Translations under genes and position numbers: made by a program | Source: Casuarina equisetifolia | Taxonomy: Eukaryota; Streptophyta; Magnoliopsida; Fagales; Casuarinaceae | Reading direction: 5' to 3' | DNA length: 64,000 nt | NCBI GenBank assembly: GCA_028551475.1 | Contig: CM052360.1 | Span: 17,534,501 to 17,598,500 of the forward strand | Shown: in pieces, positions 25,201 to 40,200 of the stretch | How positions within the stretch are numbered: position 1 is the stretch's first letter | Layout of the letters: every line of letters starts with the position of its first letter | The notes under the pieces: model-generated | The model's database searches: none | Told to the model about the DNA's origin: nothing | The model's input: only the letters and a program-made list of their open reading frames with translations

Positions 25201-28200
25201 ACCTGTCATCCCATTCTAACCACAGCGGGGTGGAGGCTATGTAATTCTGTGTTGTCTGTTGGAGAGTGTGCGTGAAGACAGAACAGAGTTGGTGGATCGC
25301 TTTTCTTACATTTTTGAGTAACTTAGGAGCTGCAATGTTTCATGTGTTCTAATTCAGGACATTAGATTAAATCTCTTAGGTGCTTTTAATTGGCTCGAGA
25401 GGATTGGCAGTGCCTTTAAGCCAGTGGTGGTGCTTAGGGTTGGTTTTCTAATAGATGAATCTTTAACAAAATGGAACATCATGGGAGCTGAAAACCATAC
25501 TTTGGGATTCTGGCTCCTCATCTTATCTTTATGTTTTGGATTGTTGATTTCTTGCCTTGAGAATTTTCCATATGAACATATTCTTTCTTCTGTGTTGCTT
25601 AAAACTTGGTTGCATTTCATAGAATTTATGTATATAAATCATGTAGGTCTATTTGTGGTTCTCTTTTGCTAGGCCCGAGAAAAGCTTCTGTCTTCGAAGA
25701 AAAGTACACGGGAAGAAGTTGTTGCAGAACTAGAAGAGGTATGCTCTGTATTTGTTCTGGCATCAGTGGCTCATCTAATTTTTGAACAGAAAATATCCAT
25801 TATGACTAATCTCAAGCACATGGGAGTATGATCTCTCTCTTCAAGGGTTGGTTCATGGATTCTTTTAAAAGCTTGACAAGACTGGTAAATTTTCCTACTA
25901 TAGGGCACTATAATAGTCTAATGGTAGTTTCTCGTTGGAAGAGTGGTATGGTTAAGTGTTGTAGATGACTTGAATAAAGGTTAATACTCAAGTGAATTGG
26001 TTCCGTGTAAGGTGGCATGCTTATAACAAAATCTTACTCACTCTAGTGCTACAACCAAATCTTTCCACAAATGCAAGCTTACATAAACTAGGTTTGTGAC
26101 ACTTATGACTTGACTTTGTTTCGTAAATGGTCTCCAAAACAGGCTTTAACTTTGTGGGCTAGAGATTTGATTGTCTTCATAATCTCACAGCTTCCAACTC
26201 TTCTCGGACAACACTATCCCTTTTTAAGCTACACTCGCCCTGACTGGGACACATCCAGTCTGTTTGTAATTGTGAAAGTTGCTACCACAGATCATTACTC
26301 TATGCACACTGTGACATGGACGCAATTAGCGTATTTTTATCATTTTTCTGTGCACCTGAAAGAGCCTTCCCTCCTATATAAGATGGTACAAGCCTGTGCT
26401 GCTTCTGGTGCAGCACATATGACCTCTTTTCACTGCAGCTCTTGGTTTATAGGGCAATCAATCTTCCCGGCGTTTCAGCATTGGGATCATATGACAGGTT
26501 GACATATCTTCCCTATAATGCATCTTCTCCCCTCCACCACGAAATTTTTCTCTAGTTGACCAGTTGCTTGTACGCTAAATTATCTACCCTGCATGCCTAA
26601 CCTGGCCTCTTGGGCCACACCACCCTCTGATGACAACAGTCTCATTTGATGTTATTTTTCCTGAAAAAGAATTAGTAAAGGATTAAATGAGATGGCTGAC
26701 CATTTCTTAATTCTTTGGCAATCTTGTTTAGGTTATGATCTTTTACCTTTTCTACTTCTAAGGTTAAATTGGTCAGAACTTGAAGGGTTAGGAGGTTTGC
26801 CACATTTGGAGCCCTATTTGTCAACATTGTATCAGCTTTATTTGGAATGCAATCGCTCTTTGCTGTATCAGCTCATTTGGAGAGAGTGGAATATTTGTGC
26901 ATTCTGGGGTCTGTGATTTCGATAGTTGAGCGTATTGCTTTCTTTGTAAGATCTTTGTATGATTGGTACATATCTGTTGCAGTATTCATCCTTCAGCATG
27001 TAATTTCAGATTCCTCTTATTTGCAGTGTAGACTATGGACTTGATCCATCTCTCATTTTTCTTCTTGACTACTTCTATTGGACACATGTTTGAAATTGTC
27101 CATAGCACAAGGTGCTCTTTTGGCATTGTGGAAATTGTTTGCATAAATTTCGCTGCTGGTTGTCATTTTTTGATCATTTGTTTGATTTTTAAAGTGACAA
27201 TATATGTAATATTTTTAGATATTAATAATTGAATACATGGTGAAAAGGGTAACTAATATACTTTGAAGACTGTGGAGTGTTATTAAATAACATTTTAACA
27301 TGTTTAGCATCTCTTCTGTTCTGGAAAAGGCTGGAGGATATTTTGTCCTGGAATCCTGTACCAGTCTGCACCTTTATGTTGGCAAAACATTGGACCTTAT
27401 TTTCCTTTCTATGCCTTATTTTGGCAGGATCTACAGAACTCAAAATCGGCATTTGAGAGGAGCCGTTTCAACCTTGTATGCCCTTTTCTTATGTGGATAT
27501 TCGTAATGATTGTCCCTAAGGCTACTTTTCTTTTGCTTTTTTATCATTCCACTTATAACTATTCCCTTTCTGGTTTGACTTAAGGTAAATGCCCTCATGA
27601 ATATTGAAGCAAAGAAGAAATACGAGTTCTTGGAATCTATAACTGCAATGATGGATGCCTATCTGAGATATTTTAAGCTGGTCTGTTTATTTTATTGTAA
27701 AATCTAAACTTTCTACTCATAAATCTCTTTGCCATTGTTGGACTGAAGTTAGTTGATTTCTTATTTTAGGGATATGAATTATTGAGCCCAATGGAACCAT
27801 TTCTTAACCAGGTATCACCATTATCACTTTTCTTTTTAATATATATATTAGTATGCTGAAGATGTAAAAGCCCAACTGCTCATTTAAACAGATTCTTAAT
27901 AGTTTGTGATTGACATAGTCCGGTTTGTACCTTACACATCTTACCCTAGATTGCTAAACTTAGCATGCATTTAGTTAACCAAAGAAATTTGCGTTCATTA
28001 TGGTGAAATTTGAAATTTTTTTCTACAGAAATGACTTATCCATAAGTGCAATCCATTATATGCTTTTAGAATCTAATAATGTATGAGCATATTAAAGATT
28101 AGGTATTTTGACCATTATGTTGCGGGCATAGGTTCCTTCCTAAAAAGCTAACCTTATCAGAGGAATAGTCAAGCCCACTTATATGGTTAGGATCCCCTAT

Positions 28201-31200
28201 TTTTTTTCCCGATGTAGGAGGAACCTCCTGTTGGAAGGTCTCCCCCCCTCCCCCCAACCCGCCTAACCCCCCAAATGAGACGTGACATTCTCCTCTACTT
28301 AAATCCATGGCTCCCAATGTGATTGGGCCCCTCTTGCGAACTCCAAGAGGCACTAGCTGTAGAGGCACTGGGTCAAGTCATTGGTTGACTTTGATACTAT
28401 TTGTCATAGGCTTGGGATCCTTGAAAGGCTGACCTTAGTGAGAGGATTAGACAAGTCCACTTATATGGCTAGGACCCCCCAACTTTCCTTCCCAATGTCA
28501 GAAGAAGCCCTCCCCTAGAGGGTCCCACACATGGGATGTAACAATTAGGTTCATCTTAATTTGCTAATTTTGTTTAACTAGCAAGATACATGCAATACAC
28601 CATGTTTTCATATTGATTATAAGTTAGGCACTCTATATGAGGGATTTCACTGAGTTTCATTTGTCTTAAGTTGTTGTTACACGTATGTCTCTATCAACTA
28701 ACCATCCTAAGCTTCATTTCTAACTAAATCATAATTATTGAATGTACTTATCATAGAACTGTATAACTGTTTTTACTTGTCCACTAGTTCATATCCATTG
28801 TAATAACTGTATATCAATTGTGAACCACTCAACTGCTTATTTATTGTTATTTCTGTTCATGCGAAGTTAAAATAGAAATAAGAAACCAAAATCAAGTCAA
28901 CCTATACTTTTTGGTAGAGATATGTTGGGATTTATCTTATGTAACATTGTATAGCTAAGATTGTCGCCAATCACATGAAGTCTTCTTGCAATATGATATT
29001 GGATGCAGCTTCTCTTTGTAACCCCATTATTTATTTTTATGATCTCTAGGAAGGAATTTGATTGGAATAATGGAAAGGGATATTTAGCAATTATAATTTT
29101 ATTTGTTACTGTCAATATTAATAATTTTCCTGAGAGGTGATAGAATAGCAAGCAGGGTTGTATCAATTTTTATGTCAAATACTGTGTGGCTGTGATGTTT
29201 CCCTTGGTTATCAGCTTAGATAATTTTCTTCCTATCAAGTTTTGTCTGCTATTCAAAATAACATTGACTTGTTTCTGAAATTAGGTGTTAACATACACAC
29301 AACATTCTAAAGAAATGGCAAATGTAGAACAAGATAAACTTGCAAGAAGAATTCAGGAGTACAGGACACAAACTGAGCTGGAGAATATAAAAGCTCTTAG
29401 TCACATAAAGCATACAGCAGGTACCAATACCAGCCTTGCTGTTGGTATGAGTTCCTACAGAAATGTTGAAGCGAACACAAAATCCAGCCACGGGGAGGTG
29501 ATTAATTGGTTTATCTGTCTTCTATTTAGTTACAGACAATGAATTTGATTTCTTTGTTACCATTTTTGGAGCTCTAGTTTTTTACTACAATCTGTAACTT
29601 AATAGAACGTATCTAATATTGAAGAAAATCATTGTATTTGCATGTTTTCATTTTTTAGGTCCAGACCATCAAACAAGGATATCTCTTGAAACGATCTTCA
29701 AGTTCAAGAGGAGATTGGAAGAGGAGGTTCTTTGTGCTTGACAGTCATGGGGCCTTACGATATTATAGAATTAAGAGCACCAAATCTATGGTAGGTAATA
29801 CTGTTATCAATTGTTCCTCACCATTACGAAGTGTAGTGATAATACCCAAATAAAGTCTCTACCTTGATTCTGGTCATGATTAACTTTCAATAATGTTTTG
29901 GCCTGTCTGATACTTTCTAGGATATTCAAATACATCAAAGGATAAAAGATTATAGGTGTTTGATCCAAGTCATCCATGCAATCAAATCACATATTATGAA
30001 TGGAATGGATAACAGATCTCAGCCCAGTAGAACCTTGATGCCAATTTCTTTTTGCCTCAGTTGCATGAACCATAGTTCCTATTTAGATTGGTCTACTCTA
30101 ATTGGGTGGAAATATTGCCATGGAAGGGGCAAAAATACCCAATTGGAGAGAGAAGTCTGATGCAAAAGCAAAATTTGGAATATTTCCAGCGGAACTTTCC
30201 TGAAAAATTGAAGTTTTCTTTCAGATCTTCATTTTTTCTGGTATTTCTGATTTTTGTTATTCTTTTCATGTTGTCCACAATGGCTAGTTAGAGTCTTTGA
30301 TTTTTTTTTTTAAAGCTGATTGTTGTTTCCAGAATTCAGTGAAAAATTGGACATAGAGGACCACTGTAGTACAAATAATGTTTACAAGTCAATAAGAAGT
30401 TTCTTTTTAATGCTAAATCACCCTGTGCACTATTGGTTGTTAGCATGCATCCATCCTTGGTGTTCTTATCCTATGCATGTGCATCACATCCTTGTCATGA
30501 ATCAACATTTCTTTTTTACAGAGGAAAAAAAATGTTTGGATCAAAGAGAAATGCCAATTCTTGTTTGGACTGATCAGGAATTTTTGATAGTGAGGAATTT
30601 TACATTTTTCTGCTGTTGTTGATGCACGTTGCTATGATAATTCTTTTCTAACTAAATTTTTGACTAAGCCTCAAACATTTGATGTTGTTGATGCATGTTT
30701 TTTATGATAGTTACTTTCACTTACAGAGATAAATCAGTAACTTCTGACCAAAAACATGGATATGTTGAAACATACTGGAATGGTATCCTGGAACTTGTTA
30801 TATTAGTGTCCCATGTTTGCTTTTTTACCTGCCTTTCAGTAACATACTGGAATAGCATTCTGGAGCTCATTATGATAGACATGCGTTTTGTTTTCCTGAT
30901 TTTCCCTTTCCTCTGGCAGCAGGGCTTTCAGTCATACCATTACTCAGTTGACCATAATAGTGGTGTGTTTGGTAGATTCCGTTCTCGGCAAAATCGGCCG
31001 GCATCATTGGATGAAGAGATCCTGAGCTCCTGTACTGTTGATCTATGCACATCAACTATAAAGATGGATGATGAGGACATGGATCTCCGTCTTTGCTTTA
31101 GAATAATTTCTCCATCAAAAACTTACACTCTGCAGGTATTAATTGACTTTCTTTTGAACACTTGACTATTTTGATGGGTTTTTAAATCTTGAAGGCATGA

Positions 31201-34200
31201 ATGGCCTAATTGTAACATATTTAAAAAGCCAACTCTTTTCGGTTTTAACTTTGGTGTGCATTGTGGCGCCAACAACTGAACATCAGCCAACATGGTTCTA
31301 TGTTTTATACTCTTCCATTTCCTGTAGGGAATTATTATGTTTCAGTATGTCATTCATTAAACCCCACAAACAGAAAACTGAATGAGAAAATTTTAGAAAA
31401 ATTTGGAACACATCGAAATGCCAGGATCATGACAAAAAACCATAACCACATTTTAGTTTCCAAATAACTAATTGACGTGTCATTGCCATGTATTCACTTG
31501 AATCCTTGGCTTGGCCAACTACGGCATAGAATTTCAGAGAACATTGGTGTCAACCAAAAAATATTCTAATTGCACCGAAAAGACTTGATTGCTTGGCTAG
31601 CCCAGCGAGGACAGTACAAAGCCTCTCAGGTTGCTTTCTTTTTGTTCACAGATAGCCCTTTGAGTAACCTAACTGAATTCATCAGAATCATAATCTGACC
31701 AAAAAGGAAATTTGGTAGAGTCAGTAATAATAGCTCACTTGGGTGCTTGAAAAGACAGGTTGACATAATCTGGACACATATGTGAACATGGGATTGAAAT
31801 ACATTTGAATCATTGTAAAATGATCTTGAACTAGTGAGAAACAAGATAATTAAAAATCGGAAAACATGCAAAAAGAAGAAAAAGGAATTTCATTCCTTTG
31901 GAACTTTTTATATGTTATGCAATAATGTTTTGTGCATAATAATGTATACGTTGAAATAATCTAATTTATATTTTCTTTTTTATGACACTTACAGAGTGCT
32001 ATCTGAGCACTTTCTAATACTTTTATCTGGCAGTCATGGGCAGTTTCTAATAGGTCAGGACAATCCCAACTTAGGATGTTAACATTTTTCAGTAAGGTTT
32101 TCTTTCTGTTTCATGGCAGTAGAGATGTTTTTTGTGTTTTTTGGTAGCCAAAAACGGATGAAATGCTGATGATTACCAGGCTTTTACAAATAACCTGCAC
32201 AATGACGGCCCAAAATCATGGTACATCCATCTGCTGCTAAATCAAAGAAAACAGAGAGAAAAAGAGGAATACACATGGTTAATTGTGAAGTTGCAGATCA
32301 AAGAACCTTCACGATAATACCAGCTATATTTTTTTTTTTTCTGTACTTATTTACTTGTCCATTATACATTCTGTGACCTGATGCAAGTATGTTGAATTAA
32401 AACCTTGAACATCTAGTTTTATTTGAGATCTCGGGATGGGTATTGGAAAAATCATCCTAACTTCTTTCCCTTAATCTTATCTGACCAGGCTGAAAACGAG
32501 GCAGATAGGATGGACTGGGTAAATAAAATCACTGGAGCTATTGCATCTCTTCTGAATTCACATTTTCTTCAACAGGTTTGCCCATCCAAAAGCCTTATGT
32601 TCTTTACTGTGATGTTATACCAGCATGTCCTGCATTCAATTGGGTTCGTCACTGACTAAATCAGTTGTATCTTCTGCAGCCATGCCCTGGTACAAAACAA
32701 ATTGTGAATAGAATTGCTGCCACGGGTTCTTTTGATGTCAATTCTCTAGATAGCCGAGAAAGTTTAGAAGATGACATAAAATCGAACAATGATGATTCTG
32801 TTTCTAGAATTCTCAGAGGAATTCCTGGAAATGATAGCTGTGCAGAATGCAGTGCTCCTGAACCGGATTGGGCATCTCTTAATCTTGGCATATTGCTCTG
32901 CATTGAATGTTCTGGTGTTCATCGGAATCTTGGTGTCCATATCTCAAAGGTACCTGATATTCTGAGAAGTAATTATTGAGATGTCATTGATACGATTTTC
33001 TTATGGAATATATACTTGCAGGAATCCATTTGGACTCTTGAAAGTGTTTGTAGCTCCACATACTGGTAGTAGTCTGATAGAATATTATAGTGTATGCTTT
33101 CTTGAGAAGGAAAGTCTTTGGGAGATTACTATGAAATTCTAATTTCTCTATTTCCATCCCACTCTATCCACCCCACACAAACACACACACCAAACACCCC
33201 TCCATTTTTGTCTTTCGTTTAAAGGTTTTTGAGGTCTCTCAGATGTCATTGATAACATGTCATAATTCCATGTGTAGTGTTTCAGTCAGATATTGAAATG
33301 TAATTTGATATGGTAAGTGTCGCATCTGTTTGGATAGCTGTAGTTGTGAGCCACTTGATGAGGACAATATGTAGAGAAGCTTGAAGAAAACAGTATCAGA
33401 ATTTCATTATACACAGAGCCACAATGTATTGGTTAGTTAAAATTCACAAGAGCAGCAAGGTTTAGATTAGGAATGGTGCAACACCCTACAAACTACATGC
33501 TCAGAAGCAAGGCATTTCTCATTGGCTGGGTTCATACATTTCCAACCCGATCTGATGAATAAGCTATCGGTTTGTAGAGTATGATTTAAGCAAAGGCTAG
33601 GATAGGGTTAAATAGGTTCCACCCTACCAATTATGTGCACAGAAACAAGGCATTTCTCCTTGGCCGGGTTCTTAAATTTCCAGTCTGTTCAGGTTATGAA
33701 GCTATTGGTACATGGAATGAAGTACCTGGCCAAAGACCGCTATTTTCGAACCTGCAAATTTGCTGGTTGGGAAAGGTTGCTTGGAACTTTGGTGCTTTCC
33801 ATATAACTCTTCTCTAAGAAAAGTAGTGTGATGCTCTCAAGATCATTCTCTCTATTTATCTGCACAAAAGTGATTCTATCACAGACAAATTAATCGTGAT
33901 TTTTACCTGAAACTTAGTGGCATGTGAATGTGAATGTCCAAGAAAGCATACTATGTTGAGAACATTCCTAAGAGTCTCCAACCAAGAGTCTAATTGACAT
34001 ATAGTTTCTCTATAAAATTTTGGTCATTAGAAATGCTTTGGGTCCTTTACAGCAAGAACTTTTGGCCTAAAGCACAGAGACTAATCACTGATGGCTATAA
34101 TTTTTATGATTATTTCTATTCTCACCTAGGGCCTATAATTAAGCATTTCATTGCCCCAACAACTGCAGGTGAGATCTCTCACCTTGGACGTCAAGGTTTG

Positions 34201-37200
34201 GGAACCTACTGTCTTGGACTTGTTCCAGAACTTAGGTAATTCTTTCTGTAACTCTGTATGGGAGGGATTGCTTCTGCTTGAGGAGAAAAGGTAAGATTTC
34301 ATTGTAATCTTTAAGTTAGAAACTGTGAATATTTTTCTTTGAGTTTTGCTGTAATTATTGAAATGTGCGATACTTGGCATAATGAATGAAAGAGGATATG
34401 TGACTTATTGTGGGGTAATACTTTTTGGTTAAGATGCTTAAACGATGTGTAAATGAATAACGTGGAAGCTGTAATGTTTTCCTTCTCTGAATAGCTCTTG
34501 TAGTTTTGCACAATGATTTTGTGGTGCTTCCGGGCTTTTGATGAAGATCTTCAAATATTTACTTCTGTAAAGATTTCTCTACCGAACTCTTCAAATTGGA
34601 TATACGTAAATATGAATATGATCCATTACGATATTTCTTTCATCACTGAACTCCTAGTTTTTCCTTATGAAGTGGAATCCAATCCTAGATGAAGATTTCA
34701 AATCTTCACTTCTGTAAAGATTTCTCTTCACTGAATTCTTCAAATTGGATATACATGAATATGAATGTGATCCATTACGATGTTTCTTACCTCACTGAGC
34801 TCCTAATTTTTCCTTATGAAGTAGAATCCAAGCCTTGGAAATGATCCAGCCTCCAATTATCTACAGGTTATCCACTTCCAACGGTGCACTAGTTATAAAG
34901 TTAGTTGTAATGGAATATGTCATTACCTTCAATACATCATGTCTCTTATATGGTAAAAGCAGCTGCACTTTTTCCAGCCCAAAGTATAAACTTAGTTGTG
35001 TACCCCTTTCTACCCCCTCGACCACCCATTTCTGACAAGTGAATTGCTATGAATACAGAAAGTTAAAAAAAAAAAAAAAAGTGGGGAAAAGAGCGATCCG
35101 GTACTGTTATTCCAGCAGAAAGTGCATTCTTAGAAAATTCTGTTAAGTAGTTGGCAATCCCATAAGTAGTTGGCACTGTTTGTTATTCCCAAATGACATA
35201 CTGATTTTGGTTGACCTTTCTGTGTGTGCATTTGAGGTGGGATTTTGGGCTCAAAGTTGAGGACTTGCTGGTAGAGATAATAAAATTATCTTAATGGTTT
35301 TGTAATCTGAAAATGGGTAGGTGAAAGCAGCTGAAATAGAGAAAGAGCTTTTGCTTGAAAATTCTGACAAATACCTTCTTTAGGGTTTGAAGTACAAGAT
35401 CAATTGGTAGTTTGAAGTTATTTGTAAGAAATGTGTGAGACTTTGGGTTTTAATAGGGCGAAGAAAAGGTGTACTCTTTTGGTGCGAGGAGATAACCTGT
35501 TCATGGGCTGTGAACAGTGACAGTGCATGGGGAAGAAGAAGAGGAGAGAGAAGAGGAGGGAGAAAAAGAAAAAAGGCGTTGGCAATGTGCGTTTATACTC
35601 ATTGTACTGGATCTTCAATTATCTCGATATTGAATCACTGAGTACAATGAAAGCATATTTATAGACTTGTGACTTGTTGGCTTGCTTGTAAATACTAAGA
35701 TGCGGTCTCCTAATTTGACTTACTAAACTAAAAGCTTGTAAAAACCAGTGAATAGTCTGTAAACTATTAGAATAATATAGACCAACACCTTTAAGCAAAT
35801 GACTAAAAATTAAAAGAACTCGAGGAATAGTGCTGACAAATATTAGTCATAAAACCAACCTACAAAATTACACTACAAAAGTATATTACAAATAAAATGT
35901 CAATTACTTGTGAACTATTCCATCAAATTTTCAAAATTGATTTAGTCATTGGCGACAAGTCACACTCTTTTTAGGATTAAATCTCTGATTTCTTGTGGTA
36001 ACTGTCATTGAATTCTTCTAATCATAACCATTTTTTGAAAAACTATAGTCCATGACTTTCCATACATTTACTTCATTTTGATTTTGATTTTTAACTCTTT
36101 CTTAACTCCTTGTAATTATTGTGATAATTCTAAACCATCAAATTCATTGCAATTACTTCTTTGTTTTTTAATTCATTGTAATCTAAATAGATGTGAGGAT
36201 TTTAACTGCTTCATGCTGAAGTTACTCTGAACAATTGTAATCCAACCCTAAAACCATAAAATTCTTGCTTCAGGTAGTCCTCCCCAAAACCTCAGAAACA
36301 AAAGTCTTGAAATTGATGCAATTAGAAAATAACAGAAATATCAGCAGGAAATTAATCGTTTGCTAACATAAGATAAAGAAGTTGATCTAGATCCTGATTA
36401 ACCTTTCTAAATAAATGTGAACATAATAAATTAGCCTTTGAAACTGTAGATCCACCTTGTCAGACATTTGTTCCAGAAAAGCAAAACAAAAAAAAAAACA
36501 TAATTCCTTTCTTTTATTTATTATTATTGTTATTTATATTATCTACTATTATCATGAATGTGAATATTATATTTATCTTTTCACAGCAGGCTTTGGCTAA
36601 CTATTAAGAAGGGGGGTTTTCTCCTTTTTTCAAGGACGATGAGTTTTGGCTCCCTAAACGTTAACATTAAAACAACTCTAGCTCTCAGAAATTTCTGGTT
36701 GATGTTTTGTTTGAAAACCCTTAGTCAAACAGCTTTTGATACTGATATCAACAATTGATATGAACGTGAACAACAATTTCTAGAATTAGAGTAGTTTAAG
36801 ACAGTTTACTGTTGCTTTCTAGCATATTGTTTTGCACTGTAACCATGAAGTTGCTGGGACTGTGATGTTTTTAACAATTAAGGTTTCTTGAAGCCTTTGG
36901 TTCGATGAGTAGGTAGTGATCTATATTATATGTTTTAGTTAATAGGGAGAATTAATCATGGAAACTATTCCCTGGAATGGGGAAGTGTCATTTATCTCTC
37001 TATTCAGCCTCCTTCATTCCTTTCCAAACTAGGCCATTGTTCGTTACATGATTTGTGGTGTCATAGAAGTCATCAAATTTTCTTATTTGGAATAATTTCT
37101 TTTTGTTCCCAATGTCTTGATATTATGCAGGATAAATGAATCAAGCACTATGATCCCATCAGTTACAAAGCCATGCCCCAGTGATGAAATTTACCTTAAG

Positions 37201-40200
37201 GAGATATACATTCAAGCAAAGGTGACTAGTTAATCTTTTTCCTTCTTATTTCAATGTGAGGTAATTGGTATTTCTTGCTTGTGTTGTGTATGAATTGGAA
37301 TTTATATTTACTTTGCATCAGTGTTAATTTTTGTTAAATATCGTGAAACTCCTGCAACTTTTCTGCAGGTTTTTTCTAACTAATCCTTTGTCTATGGCTT
37401 CACATCTCCTGTAATAATTTTTCTTGCTTTGGTGGGGAGCCGTCCATTGTCTATGGTTTCTTTTAGGAATGCTGACATATCTTGTGGAAGATTTGCCTAA
37501 AGGATCTCGTACATATATTCTTTTCTTGCTTTGTTCTTATGCTTAAATTCATATCTTACTTGGCATGTGTGATTATCTTCTTGTTTGATATCTTGAAACT
37601 TCAGTTAAGCTCACTTAACTATCATTCTAAGTAATATTCCATCAAATTTTGAATAATTTATGTCACATTGGTTTTCTTTTATTATGAGTAACAAAGTGAA
37701 GTTGTGAGTATTATTTATGAAAAAGGAAAGGACATCCATGATAGGACCTTCCAAGAAGAAAAGAAGACATAGAAAATCATACAGAGATAGAAGGAAAATA
37801 TGCTCTGAAATTAATGTGTTAATTATGCACATTGAGGATGGTAGGAGCTAAATCGAAGTAGAGATATGGCTTTAATTTTTTTATGCTGAGTAACTCTTGG
37901 CAGATTTAGGAGCTTTATGTAGCTATTATCCATTTGGAAACATTTAATTATCTTTCCCCATGCTTCAAATTTCGAATGGTGAGTAATTAGGGTTACTTAT
38001 CTCCAAACTAGGAGAAATTTGAACTATTTTGATGTAAGAGTCTTGTTCTAGCTAGTAAAGGCACCAAATTATCTGTGCGATAGTAAGGTAGTAGTTAAAC
38101 GCTATGGATGACTTGTGTGTAGCCACAGTGATGGACTTGTCCCGCTTTTTGTGCCTCTTTGAATGCTTCCTTGCTGCCAAAAAACCGCTAGAAAATTTTC
38201 TTCCTTTTCATTTTTCATTATTCAGTAGTTTGTGTCATAACATTGCTCATGTTTCAAAGAAAACTTGGATGGTGATGGAAATCTTGCCATAAGTCCATAT
38301 CTATGTGCTGCATTTCTCATTTACCCTCCCTTTCTGTGATGTTTTCCTAACTTTGGTTAATTTCTAGACTAATACGAAAACTTGTACTTGGTTTTGTTAC
38401 CAAACAATTCCGAAAATGACACTGCTAAAAAATAAAGAAAAAGCTCCATAGGGTCCAATTATCTTGGTAGGGACTTGACTATTATGTTGTCTTTCTTACA
38501 AAGGTAAACAATAAATAGAAAAAGAAGGGAAAAGAAAAACAAAAGAGCTTTCTAGAGACAAATATTTCAATTAGAATAAGATGATGAGCAAGCTCCTGTT
38601 CTTCTAATGAGACAAGGATTATGTAGAAAGAGAACAATAAAAAGGCACGGGGACACAACATGTGAGATTAAAACAACAAAGAGATCACTGATACTCGTGA
38701 TCTTTAAACCATCTATTTCCCTAGATGTATTGATATATGGTGTAAATTAATTCTATATCAGGAGTAATATGATCGAGTAAAGCTTTGCATTGATAAACGA
38801 TAATCCTGAATCTTTGAACAACAGTGCATTTATTTCTAGATAAATCATTGGGGAATCTTACGTTATTTTCTCCCCATATACACTACTGCAGCAAAAATGA
38901 GTTTGCAAATTACACTACAGGTGGACTTGCCCTTGAATTGTTAAAGCATCCATCAAACCTTTTAATCCTAGCTTGATGATGGCCAGGGAATGTATTGAAC
39001 TCAAGTTCTTAAAAGTCATTTGCTATAGATTTTTTGACATGTTTATGGTTTTTGATCTTCAATCGTGTCTAACACCATAGTTATAGTGACTTTTCAGAAA
39101 TTTCAAGAAACACTTGAAATTCTTATTCTCGAGGTCGAGCCCAAAGATAGCTCTCTTCTGCTGGACTAAGAGACTACACTTTCTCCCAATAGAGTTATCT
39201 ACCTATATAAGCCATTCATTCTCTCTCTATTTTGAACCACTTAGTCTTGCGAATACAAAGAATCTCTCTTTATTTTGTTTCTAGAGTTCTGCCTTCAGTC
39301 TTTTTAGCATAGTAAAAATTGCTATATACGAGCCCCAAAACAGCTTGCCTCATGCTTTCTTGACCAATTCCAAGAAGTCAATATGATTAGAACAGTAGTA
39401 CAAAATTTTTTTTAAAAAAAAAAAGAATGAAAAAGAAAAATGCTTGGAAATTTTGTCACTCTAGTCAACTCAGCCAGCTTTATAACCAATCAAAAGAGAG
39501 TGGGGGTTTTTTGTCATGGGCTCTATCTTTTTCTTCCTACACTTTCTTTCTTCCATACATTCTTTAAAACTTCACAATAACAAACATTCTCTGCCTCTCC
39601 TAAACAATGAACAAACTCATTTTCTTTGTCCTTATCTCCTTAAAAACCAGAAAAAACATATCATGCCAAAGCCATAGCAGTCATGCCCCACCGTGCTTCT
39701 AGTGCAATATGTACAGATGTCCTTGTACTACATTTTAAGTTGCATGTCACACGTCAACTAGGCCACAAGTCACATTGATTCATGATTTAATAGATGTATG
39801 ATTCAATGTCTTCTGCATCAGCCACTTTATAGTTTACGCAAGTGATGCCACTTTGAGACTTATAATTTAAAACTTTCATTTAGTAGTTTTCATGCATAAG
39901 CTTCTCTCTTTTTAGTCATCAATGAACACTTGTTCAATGGGTTATATTTCCGATCATTGCATTTTAGTGGCTAGCAACAGCTGCCCGGTTGTCTGGTCCT
40001 TAAAGAACTATGCCCGCTAGAGATCCATCTCCTATCCTTGCATTATTCAGTTGTTTCCTGACTCTATATAAACTTTACCAGTCAAGTGAAGCATTTATTC
40101 ATCATGTTTTCCCATGCTTCAGGTATGTCTTTTAAGGTATCCTGGCACACAAGGTGATTCTTGACAGATAGAGTGACACAAGTGTTACTAATGTCATATG

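Noticed and set aside
26110..26916. Two longer ORFs (130 and 74 codons) inside intron 7 of the ARF-GAP gene
   Set aside because: No recognisable domain, and the flanking exons splice across them in frame. Treated as chance frames.
28118..28543. Cassandra-type TRIM carrying a 5S rRNA promoter
   Set aside because: No 5S rRNA internal-promoter boxes are visible in either LTR; kept as an unspecified TRIM.
32661..32903. 80-codon minus-strand ORF opposite the ArfGAP exon
   Set aside because: A shadow of the conserved plus-strand exon; the same shadow appears in copy 2 at 51588-51830.
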